A stretch of DNA of 64,000 nt, taken from NCBI RefSeq assembly GCF_001040945.1, contig NZ_CP011930.1:4583021-4647020 (forward strand), in the 5' to 3' direction. The notes beneath the pieces were generated by a model. That model was not told the origin of the DNA, made no database searches, and saw only the letters and a program-made list of their open reading frames with translations. Positions 52,009 to 60,849 of this stretch are shown here, piece by piece. Position 1 is the stretch's first letter, and each line of letters opens with the position of its first letter. Both the position numbers and the translations under genes were made by a program. This DNA is from Herbaspirillum seropedicae (lineage in GTDB: Bacteria > Pseudomonadota > Gammaproteobacteria > Burkholderiales > Burkholderiaceae_D).

Positions 52009-53514
52009 ATGGGGCGGTTGCAGAAGTATCTGGCGCTCATCCTGGGCCTCATCATCATGATGGTTCTTAGCATCTGCGGAGCTTCGCTATACGAGGGTTA
52101 CCGGCAGACCCGCATATCGGCGATCACCGAGGCCAACAATGTCACGCTCATTGTCCAGCGCGCCATTTCCCGGAACATGGAAATCCTCTCATTGGCCATG
52201 GACACGCTAGCGTACCGCTATCAGCATCCGCTGGACCTTACACACGCAAGCGACGAGGAGCGTTATAACTACCTTTTCGGCAGCACCGCCGCCGCGCACC
52301 ATATCACCGCATTGGCCATATTGGACGCCGATGGCTATGTGCGCGTGACCTCGCGTCGCTCCGCTTCACCGAGCGTCGTCGTCAATTACTCTGAACGCAC
52401 CTACTTCACCGTGCATCGGGACAGCGCCGACGCCGGCCTGTTCATCTCGCGTCCCATCAAGGCCAATCTAGGCAACGAGCTACCGGTAGTTGTCCTGTCC
52501 AAGCGCCTGTCCCGCAAGGACGGATCGTTCGATGGCGTCGTACTGATGGCGCTGGACATGAGCTATTTCCGCGACTTGTTCACCGGGCTGACATTGGGCG
52601 AGGACGGCATCATGTCTTTGTATTCAGATGACGGCGTGACCTATATGCGGGTGCCCTATCACCCGTCCTCCATTGGTCGTGAAATCACCAACAACCCGAA
52701 CTTCCAGCGTCTGCGCGCGATGCTCGTCGACAATGACGGCAACTTTTTCGCGCGCGCCCATACCGATGGCGTTGAGCGCCTCTATACGTTCCGGCGTATT
52801 CCAGACGCCCCCTTGATTGTCCTTCTCGGGCGTTCTGAGCGCTTCATCTTCAAGACCTGGTACGACACACTCTATTCCGTGCTGTTGTTGCTGATCATCT
52901 TCACCGCACTGGCTGGCGTGTTGCTGATGCTGGTGCGCAGGGAGCTACTCAAGCGCGTGGCCGCTGAAAAGCAACTGGAAGACCTGGCGCGTACTGATGG
53001 CCTGACGGGCCTACTGAACCGGCGCAGCCTCGACGAAGCGTTGCTCGCTGTCTGGCAGCGTAGCCAGCGCAGTCCCACTGCGGGTTTCTCGACGCTGTTC
53101 ATCGATGTGGATTACTTCAAGCGCTACAACGATACCTATGGCCATGAAATGGGTGACACCGTCCTGCAAGCAGTGGCTGCGGTTCTACGAGAACATCTTC
53201 AGCGTCAGAATGACTTGGCAGGCCGCTATGGCGGCGAGGAATTCGTAGTGCTGCTGGAGCAGACCGATGAACACGGTGCATTGCGAATGGCGCAGCAGCT
53301 GTGCGAGGCAATATACAACCGAGGGATCCCTCACTCGGGCAGTCCGCTGGGGGTGATCAGCGTCAGTATCGGCGTTGCCACCATGAACCGCGCGCCACAT
53401 CAGCGCATGGAGGATGTGCTCAATGCTGCCGATCATGCGCTATACATCGCCAAGAGAGAAGGACGCAACCGCGTCTGCGTCGCGCATCCTGGCCAGAATG
53501 ATCCGCTGGCCTAA
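52009..53514 (+). CDS. membrane diguanylate cyclase with periplasmic Cache-like sensor
   Basis: Protein of 501 residues. A membrane helix (YLALILGLIIMMVLSICGASLY), a periplasmic dCache-type sensor of about 250 residues, and a second helix (VLLLLIIFTALAGVLLMLV) lead to a GGDEF domain. The active site reads GGEEF in DLAGRYGGEEFVVLLEQ and an inhibitory RxxD site (RQND) lies five residues before it, so it should make c-di-GMP with product inhibition. There is no EAL domain. The ATG at 52009 follows GGGGGGAATAAA; an upstream GTG at 51970 is less likely. It follows tssL on the same strand after 295 bp. Confidence 0.9.
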   Translation: MGRLQKYLALILGLIIMMVLSICGASLYEGYRQTRISAITEANNVTLIVQRAISRNMEILSLAMDTLAYRYQHPLDLTHASDEERYNYLFGSTAAAHHITALAILDADGYVRVTSRRSASPSVVVNYSERTYFTVHRDSADAGLFISRPIKANLGNELPVVVLSKRLSRKDGSFDGVVLMALDMSYFRDLFTGLTLGEDGIMSLYSDDGVTYMRVPYHPSSIGREITNNPNFQRLRAMLVDNDGNFFARAHTDGVERLYTFRRIPDAPLIVLLGRSERFIFKTWYDTLYSVLLLLIIFTALAGVLLMLVRRELLKRVAAEKQLEDLARTDGLTGLLNRRSLDEALLAVWQRSQRSPTAGFSTLFIDVDYFKRYNDTYGHEMGDTVLQAVAAVLREHLQRQNDLAGRYGGEEFVVLLEQTDEHGALRMAQQLCEAIYNRGIPHSGSPLGVISVSIGVATMNRAPHQRMEDVLNAADHALYIAKREGRNRVCVAHPGQNDPLA

Positions 53515-53663
53515 CGCGCTGTATGGGCGCGGTCGTTTGAAAATTGTGGAACGGAATTTTCGTTGAACAATACGATTGTTTGCTAAAGTCCCTGATGTCA
53601 GCAATCGGCCAGAAGCTGCCATTCAACCGGGCAGATCTTTTGGGTGGAGAGCAAAGAGGAAAA

Positions 53664-53972
53664 ATGATGACGTGGGTGAAAGACTTTGAGGGAATGATTG
53701 ATTTTCTATCGCAGGTGATCGTTCATGCTCCAGATAATTTCCCTAAAGAGGATTATCTCGACGAGGACGAGCAGCTAACCTTGGAAACTGCGTTTTCTGA
53801 ACTACGCCAAGGTCTCCAATTGGCTTCAGCAAGACTTGCCGACCGGAGCTTACTTGCCGACTTAAAACTAGGCCTTGAAGATGCTTATTCTTCATATAAG
53901 CAAGGTGATGATATTAAAGGCGCACATCAACTACAGAGCCTTGAGCAGGAATTACTGCGGCTAGTTAGCTGA
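53664..53972 (+). CDS. small acidic protein of unknown function
   Basis: A 102-residue acidic, mostly helical protein beginning MMTWVKDFEGMIDFLSQVI, with an AGAGGAAAA ribosome-binding site. I do not recognise the family. No signal peptide or membrane helix is seen. Its small size, acidity and lower GC than the flanks, together with its place after a T6SS locus, are compatible with an orphan immunity protein, but no toxin gene is next to it. A longer in-frame reading from 53544 lacks a ribosome-binding site. Confidence 0.65.
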   Translation: MMTWVKDFEGMIDFLSQVIVHAPDNFPKEDYLDEDEQLTLETAFSELRQGLQLASARLADRSLLADLKLGLEDAYSSYKQGDDIKGAHQLQSLEQELLRLVS

Positions 53973-54127
53973 ATCACCTGCTTGCTCATGTCTAGCCATC
54001 GGTTCTCGGTTGATTTTCGTTTTTCTTTCCATCCAGAGGACTCTTCTATCGGCCAGACGCAGACTTCCTGCACTACGCATCACACAACCGTTAACGGACT
54101 ATCAATGCTCAAACTGCTAAGTAAACT

Positions 54128-54718
54128 TTGGGGACGGGACTTGACCTCCCCACGGGGGCCGACCGTGGGGAAGAAGAAATCCTTTCGGACGCACAAATTT
54201 TCAAAGAAGATTTTTCTGTATCAAAACAGAATAAACAGGCGCTAGGGCGTTTCGTTAGACTAATAACTGCGCAATTAGGAGTTGAGGAAAGCCAACGCTT
54301 AGCCACATCGGTTATGTCGCACCTAGGGCCCGGCGATACGGCGAGCGACGCAATCCAAAACGGCATACTTGATGACGACGGACAGCGGCGGGGCCAGTGG
54401 GTCGTACTACAAGTCGATTGGAAAGCAACTGAAGAAGTGGAGTGGCAGGCGAATGAACTGCTGACTGCGGCCGGGATTACCGAAACCTGGAATATGGAAA
54501 GCGGAACGAACGCGACCGTTCCGCATGCGCTAGTAGAGTTTTCTTCCTGGGTGAAACCGCGGGGGTTACGCTTGCTCCATCTCGACTTCGGAGACGATGC
54601 TTATTACGCATTGCTCGTGCTGGCGGACCAATTGGAAGAGATTATTCAAGCGGCGGAGAATGCTGGCCTGAACATTCAGGGATCAGACGATTTTGAACGT
54701 GAGCAATTGCGCGATTGA
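54128..54718 (+). CDS. DUF6630-like acidic protein, probably frameshifted at its 5' end
   Basis: The open frame encodes about 196 codons: ALGRFVRLITAQLGVEESQRLATSVMSHLG, then WVVLQVDWKATEEVEWQANELL and RGLRLLHLDFGDDAYYALLVLADQLEEIIQAAE. The pattern recalls DUF6630-type proteins, a family without known function; this assignment is from memory and tentative. The in-frame TTG at 54128 has no ribosome-binding site. A better start, ATG 54105 (MLKLLSKLWGRD), lies in another frame, and one missing G in the GGGG run near 54170 would join the two. Codon use and GC are lower than in neighbours. Confidence 0.55.
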   Translation: MGTGLDLPTGADRGEEEILSDAQIFKEDFSVSKQNKQALGRFVRLITAQLGVEESQRLATSVMSHLGPGDTASDAIQNGILDDDGQRRGQWVVLQVDWKATEEVEWQANELLTAAGITETWNMESGTNATVPHALVEFSSWVKPRGLRLLHLDFGDDAYYALLVLADQLEEIIQAAENAGLNIQGSDDFEREQLRD

Positions 54719-55011
54719 CGCGAGAGAATTTGTTGTGCTGCGAACGAGCCCCCCCCCTGTCTCGCCACTGACTTCGTGACTTGGCTGACGTCTGTAATAG
54801 GTCAGTTTCTGCTTTACACAGCGTCAACCGTTTTTTCAGTCGACCAACTTTCCATGCTGGGATGAACAGTTCCTGAGCCAATTGCATTTCCTCTCAAGTA
54901 CGCGAAATAGAATGCTGCGCCCCACTGGGACCAACCTCAACTGCGTCAGAAGCGACATTGAGAAAATACGATTGATTTCAAGCAACATGCGCTAAGGGCA
55001 AAATTGCGAAG
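54719..55011. other. non-coding stretch before the tRNA terminator
   Basis: Contains a run of nine C residues (54749-54757) but no convincing gene. A short minus-strand frame (54642-54887) has no family resemblance. It may be the scar of an integration event downstream of the tRNA, which remains speculative. Confidence 0.4.
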
Positions 55012-55046
55012 CAAAATAAAAAGGCCTACCGAGCGGTAGGCCTTTT
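55012..55046 (-). terminator. rho-independent terminator of tRNA-Thr
   Basis: On the minus strand a 12-bp stem (AAAAGGCCTACC with GGTAGGCCTTTT, loop GCTC) is followed by TTATTTTGC. It lies just 3' of the tRNA gene. Confidence 0.88.
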
Positions 55047-55052
55047 AGATAC

Positions 55053-55128
55053 TGGTGCTGGCTGCAGGACTTGAACCCGCCACCCCCTGATTACAAGTCA
55101 GGTGCTCTACCAGATGAGCTAAGCCAGC
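55053..55128 (-). tRNA. tRNA-Thr (UGU)
   Basis: On the minus strand the sequence begins GCTGGCTTAGCTCATCTGG and ends with an encoded CCA. The 7-bp acceptor stem GCTGGCT/AGCCAGC, the TPsiC loop GGTTCAAGTCC, and an anticodon loop CTTGTAA give anticodon TGT. Total length is 76 nt with CCA. Confidence 0.95.
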
Positions 55129-55152
55129 AAAACTTCAGCCGGCGATTATAGC

Positions 55153-55650
55153 CTACTTGATACGGGTCAGTACAGGACGACCACCTTTTTTCGGTGGTTC
55201 AGGATCATCATCGCCCTTTTCCTCGCTGTCGGCGGACTTCTTTTCCGGCTCAGAGACCGGCACCGACGACAGTACCGGTGCGCTGCTCTCCGGTTCCTGC
55301 GGCGCGTCCGACTCCTGCACGGCTTCGGCAGTGGCGGGCGCGGGGGCCTCGAAGGCCATGCCCTGGCCGTTTTCGCGGGCGTAGATGGCGATGACGTTTT
55401 CCACCGGGATCAGGATGTCCCGCGACACGCCGCCGAAACGGGCGCTGAAGTGGATGTTGTCGTTCTCCATCTTCAGGCCGCTGGTGGCTTCGAAACTGAT
55501 GTTGAGGACGATCTCGCCATTCTTGACGAACTGCATCGGCACACGTGTGCGGCTGTCGACGACCACGGCGATGTGCGGCGTATAGCCGTTGTCGGTGCAC
55601 CATTCGTAGATAGCGCGCAGCAGGTAGGGCTTGGTGGAGACTTCTTGCAT
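55153..55650 (-). CDS. sspB: ClpXP protease specificity-enhancing factor SspB
   Basis: Adaptor of 165 residues that delivers ssrA-tagged proteins to ClpXP. The substrate-binding core starts STKPYLLRAIYEWCTDNGYTPHIAVVVD and includes VLNISFEATSGLKMENDNIHFSARFGGV. A long acidic, Pro/Ser-rich linker leads to the C-terminal ClpX-binding tail GGRPVLTRIK, matching the GGRPxLRVVK motif. The ATG at 55650 is chosen; an ATG at 55677 would add nine residues. Next to sspA as in many proteobacteria. Confidence 0.93.
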   Translation of the reverse strand: MQEVSTKPYLLRAIYEWCTDNGYTPHIAVVVDSRTRVPMQFVKNGEIVLNISFEATSGLKMENDNIHFSARFGGVSRDILIPVENVIAIYARENGQGMAFEAPAPATAEAVQESDAPQEPESSAPVLSSVPVSEPEKKSADSEEKGDDDPEPPKKGGRPVLTRIK

Positions 55651-55782
55651 GACTGTGTCGTGTGCGATGCGCGGCATGCCCGCATCTGCCGGCTGGGCCG
55701 GGGTGGAACTGCAAATCGGACTGCTGGCGGAACAGGCCTGCTCAGGCTCGGGGCCCGATGCGCGGCCTGCTCCGGATGACGC

Positions 55783-56394
55783 TTAACGGCGCATCACCTT
55801 CTCGGACGGGGTCAGCGCCTCGATGTAGGCCGGACGCGAGAAGATGCGCTCGGCATACTTCATCAGCGGAGCGGCGGTCTTGGACAGCTCGATGCCGTAG
55901 TGGTCCAGGCGCCACAGCAACGGCGCCAGCGCCACGTCCAGCATGGAGAACTCGTCGCCCAGCATGTACTTGTTCTTCAGGAACAGGGGCGCCAGCTGGG
56001 TCAGGCGGTCGCGAATCTCGTTGCGGGCCTTCTCCTGGCTCTTCTCGGCAGCCTTGGACTTTTCGTTTTCCAGCGTATGGACGTGAACGAACAGTTCCTT
56101 CTCGAAGTTGAACAGCATCAGGCGCGCGCGGGCGCGCATGAGCGGGTCGGCCGGCATCAGTTGCGGGTGCGGGAAACGCTCATCGATGTATTCATTGATG
56201 ATGTTCGATTCGTACAGCACCAGGTCGCGCTCGACCAGGATCGGCACCTGGCCGTAGGGGTTCATGACCGAAATGTCTTCCGGCTTGTTGAACAGGTCCA
56301 CGTCGCGGATCTCGAAATCCATGCCCTTTTCGAACAGGACGAGGCGGCAACGTTGCGAAAATGGGCAGGTCGTGCCCGAGTAGAGAACCATCAT
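55783..56394 (-). CDS. sspA: stringent starvation protein A (GST-like)
   Basis: RNA-polymerase-associated protein of 203 residues with a glutathione-S-transferase fold. MVLYSGTTCPFSQRCRLVLFEKGMDFEIRDVDL is the thioredoxin-like domain; NPYGQVPILVERDLVLYESNIINEYIDERFPHPQLMPADP matches SspA, including the proline-rich PHPxLMPxDP element used for polymerase interaction. It is encoded between petC and sspB on the same strand, a conserved order in betaproteobacteria. Confidence 0.94.
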   Translation of the reverse strand: MMVLYSGTTCPFSQRCRLVLFEKGMDFEIRDVDLFNKPEDISVMNPYGQVPILVERDLVLYESNIINEYIDERFPHPQLMPADPLMRARARLMLFNFEKELFVHVHTLENEKSKAAEKSQEKARNEIRDRLTQLAPLFLKNKYMLGDEFSMLDVALAPLLWRLDHYGIELSKTAAPLMKYAERIFSRPAYIEALTPSEKVMRR

Positions 56395-56492
56395 TTTTTC
56401 AGAGCCCTAAAAACAAAAGGGGGGCGAGACGCATAACGCTCACCCCGATACGCAATTCCGCAAAAACTGCGCGGATACGTGATTGTACGTTT

Positions 56493-57257
56493 TTACTTGA
56501 TGTTCTTCCAATAGGACGCGTTCAAACGCCACGCCAATACTGCGAAGATGCCAAGGAAAAGCAGCACCCAGACGCCCAGACGCTTGCGCGTGTTCTGCGC
56601 CGGCTCGGCCATCCATTGCAAATAAGCAACAAGGTCGGCGACATTGTTGTCATATTCCGCTGTCGTCATCTTGCCGGGCTTGACCTGCTCGAAGCCGGCA
56701 AACTTGTGGATGGTCTTGCTGGCATCATGAGGATCCTTCTCCTCGACGAACTTGGCCTTGCGGATGCCTTGCAATTCCCACAACACATGCGGCATGCCGA
56801 CGTTGGGGAAGAGCATGTTGTTCCAGCCGGTGGGGCGGCTGTCGTCCGTATAATAACTGCGCAGGTAGGTATAAATCCAGTCCGGACCGCTACCCGCCTC
56901 CGATGCCTTGGCGCGGGCGATCACCGACAGGTCCGGCGGCGCGGCGCCAAACCAGGCCTTGGCGTCTTGCGGCGACAAGGAAATCTTCATCAGGTCGCCG
57001 ACCTTTTCCCCACTGAACATGAGGTTGTTCTTGATCTGGTCTTCGGTCAGGCCGATGTCGCGCAGGCGGTTGTAGCGCATCGACGAGGCCGAGTGGCAGT
57101 TCAGGCAATAGTTGACGAACAGCTTGGCGCCGTTTTGCAGCGAGGAAACATCCTTGGTGCGGTCAGGTGCATGGTCCAGCGGGAAGGTCCCCTCGCTGGC
57201 GCAGGCCAGCGCCGGCAGCAACGCCAGCGCGGCAATCACTTTCTTCAGCAATGTCAT
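56493..57257 (-). CDS. petC: cytochrome c1 of the bc1 complex
   Basis: Heme-binding subunit of 254 residues. A signal peptide (MTLLKKVIAALALLPALACA) precedes the CLNCH heme site at 51-55; the distal methionine is likely in LFPNVGMPHVLWELQG. A C-terminal membrane helix (LGVWVLLFLGIFAVLAWRL) anchors it, with NASYWKNIK facing the cytoplasm. It passes electrons from the Rieske protein to soluble cytochrome c. Third gene of petABC, 23 bp after petB. Confidence 0.95.
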   Translation of the reverse strand: MTLLKKVIAALALLPALACASEGTFPLDHAPDRTKDVSSLQNGAKLFVNYCLNCHSASSMRYNRLRDIGLTEDQIKNNLMFSGEKVGDLMKISLSPQDAKAWFGAAPPDLSVIARAKASEAGSGPDWIYTYLRSYYTDDSRPTGWNNMLFPNVGMPHVLWELQGIRKAKFVEEKDPHDASKTIHKFAGFEQVKPGKMTTAEYDNNVADLVAYLQWMAEPAQNTRKRLGVWVLLFLGIFAVLAWRLNASYWKNIK

Positions 57258-57280
57258 GTTCTTGTCCTTTGGCGGCTGGC

Positions 57281-58687
57281 TTAGTGCGGATGGTAGACGA
57301 CGCGATCAGGCACCGGCTTGAAGGTGCCGGCTGCGCTCCACCAGGGCATCAACAGGAAGAAGCCCAGGTAGATGAAGCTGCACACCTGTGAAACGGTGGT
57401 GCCGATGGCCGTCGGCGGTTGCACGCCGAGGTAGCCAAGGATGACGAAGGCGATGCCAAAGACCAGGTAGACGTACTTGTGCCAGCTCGGACGGTAGCGG
57501 ATCGACTTGACCTGCGACTTGTCCAGCCACGGCAGCCCGCCCAGGATCACCACCGACAGGCCCATCAGCACAACGCCCCAGAACTTGGCGTCGAAGATGA
57601 GCATGCCGCCGATGATCGCCAGGCCGATGACGATGGCGGCGATCTTGAGCTTGCTCGACAGGCGCGACTTGAACACCAGCAGGGCGACATAGGCCGCCAC
57701 ACCGGCGATGAGCCAGCCCATGAAGTCAGCCGTGGTCGCACGCAGGATGGAGTAGAACGGCGTGAAGTACCAGACCGGGGCGATGTGCGGCGGGGTCTTG
57801 AGCGAGTCGGCGGGAATGAAGTTGTTGTACTCCAGGAAGTAGCCGCCCATTTCCGGGGCGAAGAACACCACCGCCGAGAACACCATCAGGAAGATCGACA
57901 CGCCGAAGATGTCGTGCACCGTGTAATACGGATGGAACGGCACGCCGTCCAGCGGCACGCCCTTCTCGTCGGTCTTTTCCTTGATCTCCACACCGTCGGG
58001 GTTGTTGGAGCCCACTTCATGCAGCGCGATGATGTGCGCCACCACCAGGCCGATGAGCACCAGGGGAATGGCGATCACGTGGAAGGAGAAGAAGCGGTTC
58101 AGGGTGGCGTCGGAAACGACGTAGTCGCCGCGAATCCACAGCGACAGGTCCGGGCCGATGAAGGGGATGGCGCCGAAGAGGTTCACGATCACCTGCGCAC
58201 CCCAGTAGGACATCTGGCCCCAGGGCAGCAGGTAGCCGAAGAAGGCTTCACCCATCAGGCACAGGAAGATACCTACGCCGAACAGCCACACCAGTTCGCG
58301 CGGCTTGCGGTAGGAGCCGTAGAGCAGGCCGCGCACCATGTGCAGGTAGACCACGATGAAGAACGCCGAGGCGCCGGTGGAGTGCATGTAGCGCACCAGC
58401 CAGCCCCAGGGGACGTCACGCATGATGTACTCGACCGAGGCAAAGGCCAGGGTGGCGTCGGGCTTGTAGTGCATCACCAGGAAGATGCCGGTGACGATCT
58501 GGATCACCAGCACCAGCAGCGCCAGCGAGCCGAAGATGTACCAGAAGTTGAAGTTCTTGGGAGCGTAGTACTCGGAAAGATGGGCTTTCCAGGTGGCCGT
58601 CAGCGGAAAACGCGAATCCACCCAGTTCAGCGCCTTGGCCGAGACGGGTGCATCGTCAGGCAACTTCTTTTCGTGGAATGCTCCCAT
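57281..58687 (-). CDS. petB: cytochrome b of the bc1 complex
   Basis: Membrane subunit of 468 residues. Heme histidines lie in WLVRYMHSTGASAFFIVVYLHMVRGL and in RFFSFHVIAIPLVLIGLVVAHIIALHEVG. The quinol-oxidation site motif appears as DFMG-adjacent APVWYFTPFYSILRA (PEWY region variant PVWY). Extra C-terminal helices make it longer than mitochondrial cytochrome b, usual for betaproteobacteria. Two bases separate it from petA. Confidence 0.95.
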   Translation of the reverse strand: MGAFHEKKLPDDAPVSAKALNWVDSRFPLTATWKAHLSEYYAPKNFNFWYIFGSLALLVLVIQIVTGIFLVMHYKPDATLAFASVEYIMRDVPWGWLVRYMHSTGASAFFIVVYLHMVRGLLYGSYRKPRELVWLFGVGIFLCLMGEAFFGYLLPWGQMSYWGAQVIVNLFGAIPFIGPDLSLWIRGDYVVSDATLNRFFSFHVIAIPLVLIGLVVAHIIALHEVGSNNPDGVEIKEKTDEKGVPLDGVPFHPYYTVHDIFGVSIFLMVFSAVVFFAPEMGGYFLEYNNFIPADSLKTPPHIAPVWYFTPFYSILRATTADFMGWLIAGVAAYVALLVFKSRLSSKLKIAAIVIGLAIIGGMLIFDAKFWGVVLMGLSVVILGGLPWLDKSQVKSIRYRPSWHKYVYLVFGIAFVILGYLGVQPPTAIGTTVSQVCSFIYLGFFLLMPWWSAAGTFKPVPDRVVYHPH

Positions 58688-58689
58688 GA

Positions 58690-59298
58690 TCAGGCCTCCC
58701 CTTTCTCGTCCTTGCCGATGACGAGCTTGTTGTCGCCTTCAAACATGTAGCGCGGGACTTGCAGGTTGTCCGGCGCCGGCTTGTTCTTGTAGACCCGGCC
58801 AGCCAGGTCGAAGGTGGAGCCGTGGCAGGGGCACAGGAAGCCGCCTTGCCAGTTGTCCGGCAGCGAGGGCTGGGCGCCGGTCTGGAAGCGCGAGCTCGGC
58901 GAGCAGCCCAGGTGCGGGCAGATGCCCACCACCACCAGGATGTCCTTGCGGATGGAGCGCCATTCGTTCAGGGCGTAGTCGGGCGTCTCGGAGAAATCGG
59001 TGCGCTTGGAGTTGGGATCGGCCACCTCGCCGTCGGTCTTCTTGAGGGAATCGACCATCTCGGGCGTACGCTTGAGAATCCAGACCGGCTTGCCGCGCCA
59101 TTCGACGGTGCGCATTTCACCGGGAGCAAGTGAAGAAATATCCACCTCAACCGGTGCGCCTGCCGCCTTGGCGCGTTCAGAAGGTTGCAGGGTGGAGACA
59201 AATGCTCCAGCGGTGGCCAACCCCGCTACACCTCCGGCCGCACAAGTCGCAACAAGCAAACCTCGTCGACTCGCGTCGACCTGATTCTCGTCAGTCAT
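58690..59298 (-). CDS. petA: Rieske iron-sulfur protein of the bc1 complex
   Basis: Subunit of 202 residues. A Tat-type signal anchor (ASRRGLLVATCAAGGVAGLATAGAF) leads to the 2Fe-2S domain with CPHLGC and CPCHGS cluster-binding boxes. It accepts electrons from ubiquinol at cytochrome b. The start MTDENQVDASRRG at 59298 is preferred over an ATG six codons upstream. First gene of the operon. Confidence 0.95.
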   Translation of the reverse strand: MTDENQVDASRRGLLVATCAAGGVAGLATAGAFVSTLQPSERAKAAGAPVEVDISSLAPGEMRTVEWRGKPVWILKRTPEMVDSLKKTDGEVADPNSKRTDFSETPDYALNEWRSIRKDILVVVGICPHLGCSPSSRFQTGAQPSLPDNWQGGFLCPCHGSTFDLAGRVYKNKPAPDNLQVPRYMFEGDNKLVIGKDEKGEA

Positions 59299-59590
59299 AA
59301 AGACCCCAATCTCCAAATGTAAGTTAGCGTGGACCTTCTAAGTGACCCTCATGCAACTTTTTGATTATATATAAGCTGAATAGGGTTTTGTAGCTAACGG
59401 CGGGTATGGTACAGACTTGTGAAAATGAACATTTGACGCAGCGCAACCCATTGTCAATCTGCTCTTTTTGTCGGTTATCTTGCGCTGCGGCGTCAGCGCC
59501 TGTCCGATTTACTTTTCAAGGCGGGCAGGATATAACCCGTTGTAAGTCAGCCTCATATGTAAACTGCAATTGTCAAAGGAGAAACCAGGG

Positions 59591-60028
59591 ATGAGCATGC
59601 TCAAGGACTTTCGCGCTTTCGCGATCAAGGGAAACGTGGTCGACCTGGCCGTCGGCGTGATCATCGGTGGTGCGTTCGGCAAGATCGTCAGCTCGCTGGT
59701 GGAAGACATTATCATGCCTATCGTCGGCAAGATCTTCGGCGGCCTGGATTTCGCCAATTACTACCTGCCGCTCAACGGCCAGGCCTACGGGCTGCCGCTG
59801 GCCGAGGCCCGGAAGGCGGGCGCGGTGTTTGCCTACGGCAACTTCCTGACCATCCTGATCAACTTCCTGATCCTGGCCTTCATCATCTTCCAGATGGTGC
59901 GCGCCATCAACAAAGCGCGCGACCTGGCCAGCAAGCACGAAGAAGCTGCACCGGCCGCACCGGCGCCGACCCCGGAAGATGTGCTGCTGCTGCGCGAAAT
60001 CCGCGATTCGCTCAAGAAGCAGGGCTGA
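59591..60028 (+). CDS. mscL: large-conductance mechanosensitive channel MscL
   Basis: Pentameric osmotic safety valve of 145 residues. [44 protein letters not shown] is the amphipathic N-terminal helix and pore helix, and [24 protein letters not shown] is the second membrane helix. The C-terminal bundle [16 protein letters not shown] is complete. ATG at 59591 follows AAAGGAG; upstream region is shared with petA. Confidence 0.95.
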   Translation: MSMLKDFRAFAIKGNVVDLAVGVIIGGAFGKIVSSLVEDIIMPIVGKIFGGLDFANYYLPLNGQAYGLPLAEARKAGAVFAYGNFLTILINFLILAFIIFQMVRAINKARDLASKHEEAAPAAPAPTPEDVLLLREIRDSLKKQG

Positions 60029-60041
60029 GCCCTGCCCTGCA

Positions 60042-60806
60042 TCACACCGGGTTGTCGATATCGATGAAGCGGTGTTCGATGCCGAAGTGGGCCGCCACAT
60101 GCTCGCCCAGCGCCTGGATGCCGTAGCGCTCGGTGGCATGGTGGCCGGCGGCAAGATAGACGGTACCGGTCTCGCGCGCCAGATGGACGGTGGGCTCGGA
60201 GATTTCGCCGCTGATGTAGACCGATGCGCCCGCTTCGATGGCCTCGCCCAGCATGCCCTGCGCTGCGCCGGTACACCAGGCGACCTGGCCGACGGCTTGC
60301 TGGGGATCGCCGATCAGCAAGGGCATGCGGCCCAGGCGCTTTTCGATCAGCATCGCCAGGTCAGCTGCGGTCTTGACCGAGGGTGCGTGGCAGCGCCCTA
60401 GCCAGCCGATGTCGTTGTCACCGAAGCGACCGGTGGCGTCAAAGTCGAGTCGCCGCGCCAGTTGTGCGTTATTGCCCAGTTCAGGATGTGAATCCAGCGG
60501 CAGGTGATAGCCGAACAGGTTGATGTCGTTGGACAGCAGCAGCTTCAGGCGCCGCTGTTTCTGCCCGATCACGCGCATGTCCTCGCCGCGCCAGAAGTAA
60601 CCGTGATGGACCAGGATGGCGTCCGCCTGCCATTGCAGCGCGGCTTCGATCAGCGCCAGGCTGGCGGTAACGCCAGTGACCACGCGCCCTACCGTGGCGC
60701 GCCCTTCCACCTGCAAGCCGTTTGGGCAATAATCGCGATATTGCGCGGCGTTAAGCGTCTGTCCCAGATATGCTGAGAACTCGTCCCTGTTGATGTGGCG
60801 GGTCAT
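60042..60806 (-). CDS. Nif3-like dinuclear metal protein (YbgI family)
   Basis: Protein of 254 residues of the hexameric Nif3/YbgI family, annotated in some databases as GTP cyclohydrolase I type 2 homologue. [32 protein letters not shown], the metal ligands [24 protein letters not shown] and the late [22 protein letters not shown] are present. The physiological role is unsettled. Divergent from the protease gene with only 43 bp between starts. Confidence 0.92.
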   Translation of the reverse strand: MTRHINRDEFSAYLGQTLNAAQYRDYCPNGLQVEGRATVGRVVTGVTASLALIEAALQWQADAILVHHGYFWRGEDMRVIGQKQRRLKLLLSNDINLFGYHLPLDSHPELGNNAQLARRLDFDATGRFGDNDIGWLGRCHAPSVKTAADLAMLIEKRLGRMPLLIGDPQQAVGQVAWCTGAAQGMLGEAIEAGASVYISGEISEPTVHLARETGTVYLAAGHHATERYGIQALGEHVAAHFGIEHRFIDIDNPV

Positions 60807-60849
60807 TTCTTCCTCTATCCGATTTCAAATCAAAACCAAGAATTCTTTT

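Noticed and set aside
54642..54887. An 81-codon minus-strand frame considered as a transposase fragment
   Set aside because: No DDE or HTH motif and no inverted repeats nearby; the similarity to basic helical transposase N-termini is too vague.
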